Below are positions 26,139 to 32,873 of a stretch of 32,873 nt of DNA, one piece after another. Made by a program: the position numbers and the translations under genes. The stretch comes from Marinilabiliaceae bacterium (GTDB lineage: Bacteria; Bacteroidota; Bacteroidia; Bacteroidales; Marinilabiliaceae): assembly GCA_016342595.1 (NCBI GenBank), contig JAEINY010000048.1, positions 1 to 32,873 on the forward strand, in the 5' to 3' direction. The stretch's first letter is position 1, and each line of letters starts with the position of its first letter. The notes below the pieces were generated by a model. That model ran no database searches, was not told where the DNA came from, and worked only from the letters and a program-made list of their open reading frames with translations.

Positions 26139-28291
26139 TATGGTCTTTCTTTTAATAACATGGCTAACATCAAGGCCCTATCAGTAATACTGTGGCGCAT
26201 GATGTATTCTGATCGTTTGTGGTCATACCCTCCAATGGGGCCAAATCCATCCAATTTCGGGCAATGGTAGGTGATATTACAAATATCCGACGAACTCCAA
26301 CGATGCTCCTTCGTTGTTCTCACATCAATAATCGCTGATATCTTCTTTATAGCTTGCCACAATGATTCATTCACTTCCGATTCCTGCATTGGTAGGCGGG
26401 AAATACCACCCTCCATATGACTCTTGAATAATTTCAATTGCCCTTTAGACGCCGTTGTAAGTTTCCTAATTTTTTTATCAATAACGTCAAAATCATTTTT
26501 ACTATTAAACCGCACACTAACCTTCGCAGATCCCCCGGCATAGCCTTTAAAGATATTAGACATAAACTGGGTATTATGCGGTGCCACTACTAACTCCGCA
26601 TTGTTTTTAGAAATATCAATCATGGCTGATAATATCTTGTAAAAATGAGACGAAACGTTGGCCACATTTTCGGCTGACGGATCCAATAATTTCAAATCAT
26701 AATTATAATGTGCCGATCCGGATCGTGAAACCACAATACTGCCTTCAATATTACCGCCATAAAAACTTAAAATACGATCGGCCTTACGTGCTTTATCATT
26801 CAATATATCACGCGAAAATTTACCACTGATACTTGAATCGGTGGTAACCAGGATGCCAATCCGTTGTTTTCGGATGATTTTGGCATAGCGAAGGGCTTGT
26901 AAAGCAAGAATCGTTGTCACCACTCCCCCTTTGTTTTCCCAAATACCCGTTCCATATAATTTGTGCTCTGTACTGAAATACGACTCCTGATCCGACAATT
27001 TCTGAACATCGTCAATAGACAAAAGCAAGAGCCAATCCACTTCTTCATCAAATGAATTAGAGTAATAAAACATATTACCCACTTCATGTTGTGGAAATAC
27101 TTCATTTGTAAATCCCATTTGTGTCAGCTCACTTTTGATAAGATTATTACATTGAGTCAGGCCATCCACATTCCTTACATAAGTATCAATGTTAACTAAT
27201 TTCTCCAATAAAGATTCCCCTTGTTCTTGTCTACTTCGAATAAAGGTCCGCATCCGGCTGTGAAGCGGTAATTTCCTCTTTTTTTCTTCCGACATTTGAT
27301 CCATCTGTACCGATGTACTAAAATAACGCACAGCAGCCACATCCAACATGCGATTCACTAATTTTGCAAAGTCATAACCTGCCACTTTTGCGGCTGCCGG
27401 ATAAGACCCGGAAACACCCAGGCTTGCCATGGAATTAATTTCCAATAAGTAGATATTGTCATTCTCATCCAGGCGAATATCCACCCTGGCAAAATCTCTT
27501 AATCCTAAAGCTTTAAACCCATCTACGCTATACTTTTGCATGGCTTTAGTAAGCTCATCCGATAAATGAGCCGGGCAGATTTTTCGTCTCGGCGTTTGTT
27601 TTTTATCTTCTACTGTTTGAATGGCATCGGGATCACCTTCTAAATCAATTTCTAATACTGGAAATGTTTCCACCGGATCATTTCCCAGGATGCCGACGCA
27701 AAACTCGCGCCCTCTGATAAACTGCTCTACCAGCGCTTGCTGCTGAAACTCCGTCACAATAAAATGAACCGCTTCTTTCAGATCTTCTTCATTATATACC
27801 ACTTTGAGCCCAAATGAGACACTCTCCATCTTCGGTTTCACAATAACAGGGTATCTAACTCCGGATAAATCGTCCTGTACTGAATTAAAAACCCAGAAAT
27901 CCGGTGTTGGTAATCCTTGATTTTGCCACACAATTTTCGTCATCACTTTATCCAGAGCTAAGGCATGCCCCGATGGATTGGAGCCCACATAAGGAAGGCC
28001 TAACATCTCTAACATCGAAGGGATATGTGTATACCGGCTTTCGCCCTGAATGCCATACGCCATATTGAACACCATACCCATCTGCTCACCATCAATCACA
28101 CGGGGCATAAAGTGCTGCAAACGCTCTATTATATACATATTGCCATCCAATATGCGCACATTATGACCGTCTTGCTCTAAGCAGTCTGCCACATGTCGAA
28201 CATTTGATTCCGAATAAAACTCCTTATTCTGAATGCCAAAGGTGTTAATAACACCGGTTTGGTCTTGATTGTAGATAATTGCTACCTTCAT
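26138..28291 (-). CDS. D-Ala-D-Ala-ligase-like ATP-grasp enzyme fused to M20-peptidase-like domain
   Basis: 717 residues. N-terminal region (1-325) is a Ddl-like ATP-grasp module: pre-ATP domain with VFNMAYGIQGESRYTHIPSM and LEMLGLPYVGSNP (about 74-106), then LALDKVMTKIVWQNQGLPTPD, ATP-binding YPVIVKPKMES, and the metal-binding DFARVDIRL (267-275) with LLEINSMASLG (282-292). A 40-residue linker leads to an M20-like domain (366-717): GTGIWENKGGVVTT, ILVTTDSSISGK, GFGPIGGYDH. Its metal ligands look lost: His of the HxD motif is Ser425, bridging Asp is Glu452, the Glu pair of DEE is Ser486-Ser487; the last His (about 691) remains. This suggests a ligase forming a peptide-like product with a non-hydrolytic binding domain. 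Substrates unknown. The adjacent upstream gene is a dying glutamine amidotransferase. Confidence 0.83.
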   Translation of the reverse strand: MKVAIIYNQDQTGVINTFGIQNKEFYSESNVRHVADCLEQDGHNVRILDGNMYIIERLQHFMPRVIDGEQMGMVFNMAYGIQGESRYTHIPSMLEMLGLPYVGSNPSGHALALDKVMTKIVWQNQGLPTPDFWVFNSVQDDLSGVRYPVIVKPKMESVSFGLKVVYNEEDLKEAVHFIVTEFQQQALVEQFIRGREFCVGILGNDPVETFPVLEIDLEGDPDAIQTVEDKKQTPRRKICPAHLSDELTKAMQKYSVDGFKALGLRDFARVDIRLDENDNIYLLEINSMASLGVSGSYPAAAKVAGYDFAKLVNRMLDVAAVRYFSTSVQMDQMSEEKKRKLPLHSRMRTFIRSRQEQGESLLEKLVNIDTYVRNVDGLTQCNNLIKSELTQMGFTNEVFPQHEVGNMFYYSNSFDEEVDWLLLLSIDDVQKLSDQESYFSTEHKLYGTGIWENKGGVVTTILALQALRYAKIIRKQRIGILVTTDSSISGKFSRDILNDKARKADRILSFYGGNIEGSIVVSRSGSAHYNYDLKLLDPSAENVANVSSHFYKILSAMIDISKNNAELVVAPHNTQFMSNIFKGYAGGSAKVSVRFNSKNDFDVIDKKIRKLTTASKGQLKLFKSHMEGGISRLPMQESEVNESLWQAIKKISAIIDVRTTKEHRWSSSDICNITYHCPKLDGFGPIGGYDHKRSEYIMRHSITDRALMLAMLLKERP

Positions 28292-28307
28292 TTATCATTT
28301 ATAAAAA

Positions 28308-28579
28308 CTATAAAACGCCACATATTTTAAAAAAATTCTCAACATTTTTTACTCCCGAAGGACCAGACACTTCCGGATGCCCCTGAAAACTATAAATCGA
28401 CCTGGTTCATATGGCGCCCCTTTCCCGCCGGACAAAATGATGCCCTTCACTTTTTTACCTTTCGGAATAATTATTGGCTGATTATGATCTAAAAACAAGC
28501 ACTCGATATCTTGCTCGGATAGATATTGACGCTTGAATTTCTTTAAGAAAGCACTCTGATTATCAATAATGAGTATCAT
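28308..28579 (-). pseudogene. Class I glutamine amidotransferase with internal deletion and frameshift
   Basis: The start ATG at 28579 overlaps the stop of the MscS gene by 4 bases (ATGA). The first 58 codons give MILIIDNQSAFLKKFKR and GIILSGGKGAPYEP, the normal start of a GMP-synthase-like GATase1. Right after that the frame runs into an unrelated tail and stops at 28351-28349. In the next frame the bases encode IYSFQGHPEVSG, then GVKNVENFFKICGVL and TAG at 28308, the usual C terminus of the same domain with its catalytic His and Glu. About 100 residues, including the nucleophile Cys elbow (GxCxGxQ), are missing, so this is a non-functional remnant joined across a deletion plus frameshift. 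Confidence 0.78.
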
Positions 28580-29445
28580 GATTTCGTCTCCACAATGCAT
28601 CCATGCTCTTTTTTCACAATCACATTTCGATAGGGGAAAGGTATTTCAACGCCAACCGCATCGAATCGCTTTTTCACACTGTAATTCATATCGCATTGTA
28701 TAGCAAACGCATCATCAGTATTGGCAGCCCACACATAAGCCCTCAGCAGGATAAAATATTCACCCAGCGAAATGACTCGAATAGCAACCTTATTCACTCC
28801 CCTTTTTTTGTCTTCGTCAGTGCGTTTATCCAATGTTAAGGAATGACTCTCTGCTTCCTCCCGAATAATGGCAATGGCCTGATCGATATCAGAATCATAG
28901 CCGATACTGAATTCAATGTGTTTTTTAATCTTCTCATCACCAATGGAACTATTCACAATGGTTTCTTCACTGATAATACCATTGGGAATGATGATGCGCC
29001 GGTGCTCGTAATTACGGATCACAATGTGACGCAGGGTTATCTCCTCGACGATACCTTTATACAAGGCACCTATATATATAGTATCGCCGACTCGGAAGGG
29101 ACGAAACATCAAAATAAAAATCCCCCCTACGATATTAGAAAAGGCCTTCTGAGCTGCAAAACCAATGATGGCTGCTAAAATTCCAGCTCCGGCAAACAAG
29201 GCTGCACCAATACTTTTTAAACTGGGAACATGTAACACAATGTAAATAAACGCTGCAGTATAAATAATAAAGCCAGCTGAATTTTTCAGAAAAGAAAAAG
29301 AAGTGGCATCCGCGGCAACCTTTTTAGCGTAACGAGTAATAAATACTTTCATCAACCACCGCACGGAGGTGGATAAAACGACTGCCACTACAAGCGTGAT
29401 CAGCACTCTGAAAAGCAAATGATACTCCTCCATTATCAACAACAT
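28576..29445 (-). CDS. Small-conductance mechanosensitive channel family protein (MscS-like)
   Basis: About 289 residues from an ATG at 29445 (MLLIMEEYH); a GTG at 29454 and an ATG at 29433 are alternatives, and none has a strong ribosome site. N-terminal helices lead to the pore-lining TM3, GAALFAGAGILAAIIGFAAQKAFSNIVGG, with the Ala/Gly pattern and the kink before the beta domain. PFRVGDTIYIGALYKGIVEEI is the typical MscS middle domain, and the C-terminal part ends in VEIPFPYRNVIVKK. It releases solutes at hypo-osmotic shock. The stop overlaps the start of the amidotransferase remnant, so both were probably cotranscribed with the ATP-grasp gene. Confidence 0.92.
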   Translation of the reverse strand: MLLIMEEYHLLFRVLITLVVAVVLSTSVRWLMKVFITRYAKKVAADATSFSFLKNSAGFIIYTAAFIYIVLHVPSLKSIGAALFAGAGILAAIIGFAAQKAFSNIVGGIFILMFRPFRVGDTIYIGALYKGIVEEITLRHIVIRNYEHRRIIIPNGIISEETIVNSSIGDEKIKKHIEFSIGYDSDIDQAIAIIREEAESHSLTLDKRTDEDKKRGVNKVAIRVISLGEYFILLRAYVWAANTDDAFAIQCDMNYSVKKRFDAVGVEIPFPYRNVIVKKEHGCIVETKS

Positions 29446-29589
29446 AACAAGCACTTAAACAATTTAAGACCTTCATTAATCACAGGTGTAAGATAACGTA
29501 TATTTTCAATTATTGGGATTGAAAAATGATCCTGAATACATTTTTTTCAAGGTTGAAAACAAATTGTCTAAATAGCTTTGTTGGTCAAT

Positions 29590-29619
29590 AAAAAAAACTG
29601 CATTCCCGAAGAAATGCAG
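29590..29619 (-). terminator. Intrinsic terminator after the 29657-30361 gene
   Basis: Stem CTGCATT/AATGCAG (29598-29604 and 29613-29619) with an 8-base loop. On the minus strand it is followed by a T run (A run ending at 29597). It lies 37 bases after the stop of the helical hypothetical gene and before the MscS promoter region. Confidence 0.75.
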
Positions 29620-29656
29620 CCAAAACCGTATCACCGGTTTCTAAATCACTCGTCAC

Positions 29657-30361
29657 CTATCCATCCATACTTTTGGGTTTATCTATCGACAACTCTTCGT
29701 CACTTCTACGCCGCTTGGCAGGATCTACCACCATACGGGCTGATTTATACGCCAGGTAAAACTCCTTGTCATCCTCGAATAACTCCAGGAGCGGATCAAG
29801 CTGATTGGCCAACAGGACCTGCATATCATCAATTCCATCTTCAATCATTTCATTAATGGTTTTCCGTTCGGAAATGAGTTGGCGTGGTTCGGCACTGACA
29901 ACTTCAAACCCGGCTGTCTCATCAACGAACTCCTCCATCATCTCCTCTGTTAGGCCATAATCCAGCAATTCATCAGTAACAGGCTCACAATGAGCAATGA
30001 GGTTTTTACTGTAATCCACCAACTCCTGATGACGCAGTTGATTCATCAAGGCACTTTCTGAACTGATAATGAAATTAGACAGGTTCTGATTCTTTTTCAT
30101 AAAGGCATACACCTTTAATACATTACTCACCTTGACCGCTATACTTACTAAATCGGCGCGTGCCATATTTTTATTACCGGCTGTCTGGGAAGGAATGCTA
30201 TCCACCTTGGTTAATAAAGTAGTAACATGATTAATACTCTCCTCCAGACTTTGTACAACCGTATTCAAAACAGGGATGTGCGTATACTTTCCGGAATATT
30301 TCTTCATGGTTATCAACACCTGTTTACCAGCATTGAATCTGGCTGTCATTGTTTTTTTCAT
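29657..30361 (-). CDS. Helical hypothetical protein
   Basis: 234 residues, no recognised family. It is predicted mostly alpha-helical with strongly amphipathic stretches. The first third is basic (MKKTMTARFNAGKQVLITMKK), the middle has NVLKVYAFMKKNQNLSNFI, and the last third is acidic (GLTEEMMEEFVDETAGFEVV, LDPLLELFEDDKEF) before a basic C terminus (AKRRRSDEELS). No signal peptide or membrane helix is seen. A cytosolic, possibly nucleoprotein-like or binding role is guesswork. It has a terminator after it, and no consensus promoter was found before it. Confidence 0.7.
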   Translation of the reverse strand: MKKTMTARFNAGKQVLITMKKYSGKYTHIPVLNTVVQSLEESINHVTTLLTKVDSIPSQTAGNKNMARADLVSIAVKVSNVLKVYAFMKKNQNLSNFIISSESALMNQLRHQELVDYSKNLIAHCEPVTDELLDYGLTEEMMEEFVDETAGFEVVSAEPRQLISERKTINEMIEDGIDDMQVLLANQLDPLLELFEDDKEFYLAYKSARMVVDPAKRRRSDEELSIDKPKSMDG

Positions 30362-30438
30362 AGTAAAAGTGTTTGTTTGTTTATGAAAACTACAATTAAT
30401 TTAAAGTCAAATTAGGGTGATAATACCAACAAGTCAAT

Positions 30439-30597
30439 ATGGATTTTCAAGTATTATTTCACTATCTTACAGAGAGACGGATGCCTTTAAAAGTGCTATT
30501 CTTTGCGCGCGACCCGATAAACAAGGCTTTTCGAGCTGTTGAAATCCCTACTTGTGAATCGATCTTCAATATCCCGCCATATTTATGTGCTTATTAA
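30439..30597 (+). CDS. Possible small ORF of 52 residues in a 260-base gap
   Basis: An ATG at 30439 opens a frame of 52 codons ending TAA at 30597. It is rather basic and hydrophobic (MDFQVLFHYLTERRM, KVLFFARDPINKAF, FNIPPYLCAY). No ribosome site is evident and no family is recognised. The rest of the 30362-30622 spacer shows nothing else. It is listed because an open frame of this length in an AT-rich spacer is modestly unusual; it could easily be chance. Confidence 0.2.
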   Translation: MDFQVLFHYLTERRMPLKVLFFARDPINKAFRAVEIPTCESIFNIPPYLCAY

Positions 30598-30622
30598 AAA
30601 CCCATCGCATCAAACACCTCAC

Positions 30623-30982
30623 TCACCCGACTAAATCATTATCTTCTTCCAGATTATTTACCAGTATACCAGCTACACTCTTCAATAAGCGACCGTTACC
30701 TTCTAATATGTGAGTATCATCATCTTCCATGACGGTATCCGCAGCAATTAGGTGACCATCACTCACTTCCATGACGCCTTCACAGTCTGTTTTTTCAGCA
30801 ACCGGGTCTATTTTATAAGCATCACCCGCTTTCATGACGGTCACACTGTTCGCCATGATCAGATCACCATCTTCCATGACGAGCTCCAAGGCCTTCATGA
30901 ACGTTTCCCCCTTCGTCATGATGAGTTCCGAGGCTTCCATGAACGTTTCCCTCTTCGTCATGAGGAGTTCCGAGGCCTTCAT
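30623..30982 (-). CDS. Hypothetical protein built of 17 heptads with Met in register
   Basis: 119 residues, exactly 17 units of seven. Met falls at 1, 8, 15, 22, 29, 36, 43, 50, 71 and 85, all in one seven-residue register. Units look like MKASELL, MTKRETF, MEASELI, MTKGETF, MKALELV, MEDGDLI, and the seventh position is usually Leu, Phe, Ile or Val. The C-terminal units decay (MEDDDTH, LLKSVAG, ILVNNLE). There is no signal peptide. The frame may code for an amphipathic repeat protein; alternatively it could be non-coding repeated DNA, and the opposite strand has a shorter competing frame (30752-30997). Persistence of a uniform register across 119 codons favours real coding, but expression is unproven. 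Confidence 0.45.
   Translation of the reverse strand: MKASELLMTKRETFMEASELIMTKGETFMKALELVMEDGDLIMANSVTVMKAGDAYKIDPVAEKTDCEGVMEVSDGHLIAADTVMEDDDTHILEGNGRLLKSVAGILVNNLEEDNDLVG
30891..30974. repeat. Two tandem 42-base repeats within the Met-heptad ORF
   Basis: Copies at 30891-30932 and 30933-30974 differ at 4 of 42 positions and correspond to two heptads each. Partial copies follow on both sides (about 30875-30890 and 30975-30985), so the array evolved by duplication of a 21- or 42-base unit. Copy number change would keep the frame. Confidence 0.75.
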
Positions 30983-31129
30983 GGGCTTGTTAAATAGAAA
31001 TTGACAGACTAGATTATTTCCAAAACCACATAGGTATTTCAGACTTTTGCCAATTCTTATCCAAATGATAAGAAAATATTACAGGAAAATTGCAGTTAAC
31101 TTTTTTATTTAATAAACCACCCCGTCTTC

Positions 31130-31177
31130 GGCACCCCTCCTAATCCTGACAACTATCGGGACAGGAGAGCTTGTGCC
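31130..31177. repeat. Imperfect palindrome, dispersed-repeat-like element
   Basis: GGCAC at 31130-31134 pairs with GTGCC at 31173-31177; inside, CCTG (31145-31148) pairs with CAGG (31162-31165), giving a long imperfect hairpin. It is much more GC-rich than the surrounding AT-rich spacer 30983-31289, which otherwise shows nothing. It resembles the CACCCCTCC.../...GGAG-type non-coding repeats I recall being scattered in Bacteroidota genomes. No second copy is in the window. Confidence 0.45.
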
Positions 31178-31289
31178 GCTTAGCGCCAGGAAAAGCGTGA
31201 CCGAGAGAAATATCGATGCATTTGTAAAGTTGAATCTTATTGCCAACTTTGATGCCCTTAACATCACATGCTTTAATTCATAATACTCC

Positions 31290-31964
31290 ATGAAAATAAT
31301 TGACCGCTTCTTTTTTGTTTGCTTTGTTCTAAGCTTCATACTTGTTGTAGCAAGTCTTTTATCCATGAATCTATTTATCCTCTTTTTTATTAAGGATTTA
31401 GATCTGATCGAACTGACCAAGAATCCTATCTTCCGTACTATTCACGTTATCCTCGCAATTGGTTCAATCATCAATTGGTTCTATTGCCTTTGGTTCTGGA
31501 ATAAGTATGACAAATTCTCCAAATCCGGACTACTTTTATACTTTCCACATATATTATATGCCCCCTTCTATTATTACCAGGTGAAGATAAAGAAACGCCC
31601 GTTGAAAGGCCAACAGCCATCACGTCCTGTTTTATTAGGTCAGAAAACAGAGATTGAGGATCGCGAAATGGTTGAAAGCACACGGGAGAATATTTTGGAT
31701 ATTTTAGCATCCTATCAGACCGAACCTGGGGAAGATGAAGAAAAACGCAACTTACTTGATTGCTGGTTCGATTTCGTTCAAGCGGATGATGCCCATTTTA
31801 AGGCAGCGTTTAATGAAGATGAACGCACGATCCTGGCGTATTTTGAAGAACAACTTACTATTTTTCGGTCTGCAATTCACAAAGAGGCTCCCACGGATAC
31901 ATTCCAATGGGGCCATGTACAACAGTTATCTGAATCGACCATGGCCCAATTGAGAACCAAATAA
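31290..31964 (+). CDS. Two-TM hypothetical membrane protein
   Basis: 224 residues. Two membrane helices (about 7-34 and 46-70) are followed by a hydrophobic YFPHILYAPFYYYQVKIK segment (about 83-100), then a charged soluble tail of about 120 residues with many Glu and Asp and predicted helices (ENILDILASYQTEPGEDEE). No known family recognised. It stands alone between a repeat-rich spacer and the convergent glycosidase gene; no promoter consensus was found. Confidence 0.65.
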   Translation: MKIIDRFFFVCFVLSFILVVASLLSMNLFILFFIKDLDLIELTKNPIFRTIHVILAIGSIINWFYCLWFWNKYDKFSKSGLLLYFPHILYAPFYYYQVKIKKRPLKGQQPSRPVLLGQKTEIEDREMVESTRENILDILASYQTEPGEDEEKRNLLDCWFDFVQADDAHFKAAFNEDERTILAYFEEQLTIFRSAIHKEAPTDTFQWGHVQQLSESTMAQLRTK

Positions 31965-32008
31965 TTAATCGAATTAATTTTCACAAATCAGTTAACAATC
32001 TAGCTTAT

Positions 32009-32873
32009 TTATTTATTCTCCAAAGGAATATGTACATTAAATGAGCTTCCGTCGTTGCGGGGATTAACATTGACGATGGCACACGCACTATATAACACTT
32101 GCGGATTCCCCTCCTCATCAATAAGTAGCTGAGGCCGTTCCAGCCGATTGACTTTCAAGGTATCTCCACTGGTTAATATGACTTCCTTTTTCATAAAGAA
32201 TGGATCAGCCGGTTTTGTCCAGTTAATACCATCCTGAGATTCCATGATGGCCAGGCCGGGTTTCCCCTCAGTAATTCGTCCGGAAAAATCTTTAAATACC
32301 ACATAGAACTTCTCATGTGTTTTATGGTACCACACATAAGGATCTTCAGCAGAGGCTATTTTCCCATCCGCCAATTTAACGTCAAACACAAAGTGATCGG
32401 TAACGGTAAACGGACCGGCTGGCGAATCGGCAAGGGCCACACCATGCACACCTCTCCAGTTAGGATTATAAAAGTTGCCCTTAAAATAAAGCAAATACTT
32501 GCCATCCGAAGGTCGCTGCACAACAGATGGATTCACCACAATGATATTATCCGGCTTTGGGGTAGTCCCTTCAGGAGAAGGATCTACAATATTATCGAGT
32601 TTAACACGTGTACGCGGAGCCAGAAGCGGTACATCAGACCGATTAAAGTTACCGGCCATCAACTGTTCAAAATTATCAAATTCAATCACTCCGATCTTTT
32701 GGCACTGCTGCACACGGTTCCTTTTGTTGACATGCTCACCCTTTGAACCTCTGGCCTGCACTCCCGGATCTTTTGACCCGATATAATATAGATAGTACTT
32801 ACCATTGAATTGTTTGAGATGTGGATTATGCACCATTTGCGCATCCCAGGCTGTTGAATCACCCTCCAATACT
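32009..32873 (-). CDS. GH43-like five-bladed beta-propeller glycosidase (partial, 5' end off window)
   Basis: The frame is open through the right edge, entering as VLEGDSTAWDAQMVHNP, so the true start lies beyond 32873. The visible 287 residues contain the repeated propeller elements of the GH43/GH32-like superfamily: HNPHLKQFNGKYYLYYIGS, VVNPSVVQRPSDGKYLLYFKG, ASAEDPYVWYHKTHEKFYVVF, LERPQLLIDEEGNPQVLYSAC. ASAEDPYVW carries an acidic residue in a typical catalytic position (E-D-P-Y). It is likely a secreted or periplasmic enzyme acting on plant or algal polysaccharide, but family and substrate cannot be fixed from a fragment. Confidence 0.78.
   Translation of the reverse strand, partial: VLEGDSTAWDAQMVHNPHLKQFNGKYYLYYIGSKDPGVQARGSKGEHVNKRNRVQQCQKIGVIEFDNFEQLMAGNFNRSDVPLLAPRTRVKLDNIVDPSPEGTTPKPDNIIVVNPSVVQRPSDGKYLLYFKGNFYNPNWRGVHGVALADSPAGPFTVTDHFVFDVKLADGKIASAEDPYVWYHKTHEKFYVVFKDFSGRITEGKPGLAIMESQDGINWTKPADPFFMKKEVILTSGDTLKVNRLERPQLLIDEEGNPQVLYSACAIVNVNPRNDGSSFNVHIPLENK

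Noticed and set aside
30875..30985. Tandem repeats considered as a CRISPR array
   Set aside because: Units are contiguous 42-mers with no unique spacers, and no cas genes are present.
30752..30997. Plus-strand 81-codon frame with His-rich repeats
   Set aside because: It is the reverse-strand shadow of the Met-heptad repeat; the minus frame has the regular seven-residue register along its whole length.
31109..31420. Minus-strand 103-codon frame ending SGTSSPVPIVVRIRRGAEDG
   Set aside because: It overlaps the start of the better supported 31290 gene and its end is translated from the GC-rich palindrome.

Overview
The window comes from a Bacteroidota chromosome. The evidence is an Alternative Complex III operon of the Bacteroidota type, a zinc-free type B L31, a GlmU-like NTP_transf_4/left-handed beta-helix protein, a DUF2157/GDYXXLXY pair, and two promoters of the TTTG-N20-TAnnTTTG type used by the Bacteroidota primary sigma factor. 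Base composition is moderately AT-rich. Genus cannot be decided from the sequence; a Marinilabiliales- or Cytophagales-like marine lineage is a guess.

Layout. 1-7791 (minus strand): quinol:cytochrome c oxidoreductase ACIII, transcribed actA-actB-actC-actD-actF-actE, with actE running off the left edge. 7971-9080: AI-2E/PerM-type membrane protein. 9348-10163: an ADP-ribosylglycohydrolase homologue with a damaged metal site. 10201-17188 (minus): Lon protease, GlmU-like protein, ribosomal protein L31, a GNAT-like protein and a class V aminotransferase, several of them separated by clear intrinsic terminators. 17409-18101: HEAT/AlkD-like protein. 18212-18286: tRNA-His with its own promoter and terminator. 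18408-19871: secreted protein with an inactive trypsin-like domain and TPRs.

19.9-28.6 kb holds intact housekeeping or accessory genes (DUF2157, GDYXXLXY, SDR, pentapeptide, MBL, CHAD, ATP-grasp/M20 fusion, MscS) and three broken genes missed by simple ORF calling: a zinc-ribbon gene with an in-frame amber codon, the middle of an HD phosphohydrolase, and a class I glutamine amidotransferase with an internal deletion and frameshift whose C-terminal FQGHPE motif survives in another frame. A cluster of three palindromes resembling a REP/BIME element lies at 22627-22710.

The right end (29.6-32.9 kb) has orphan genes: a helical protein of unknown role, a protein made of exactly 17 heptads with Met at the head of most N-terminal units, a two-TM protein, a dispersed-repeat-like palindrome, and a partial GH43-like five-bladed propeller glycosidase.

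The most unusual items are the D-Ala-D-Ala-ligase-like ATP-grasp fused to an apparently metal-less M20 domain beside a dying amidotransferase, the Met-heptad protein, and the recurring theme of enzyme folds that have lost catalytic residues (ADP-ribosylglycohydrolase, HtrA-like protease, M20 domain). No CRISPR array, integrase, transposase or rRNA was seen.
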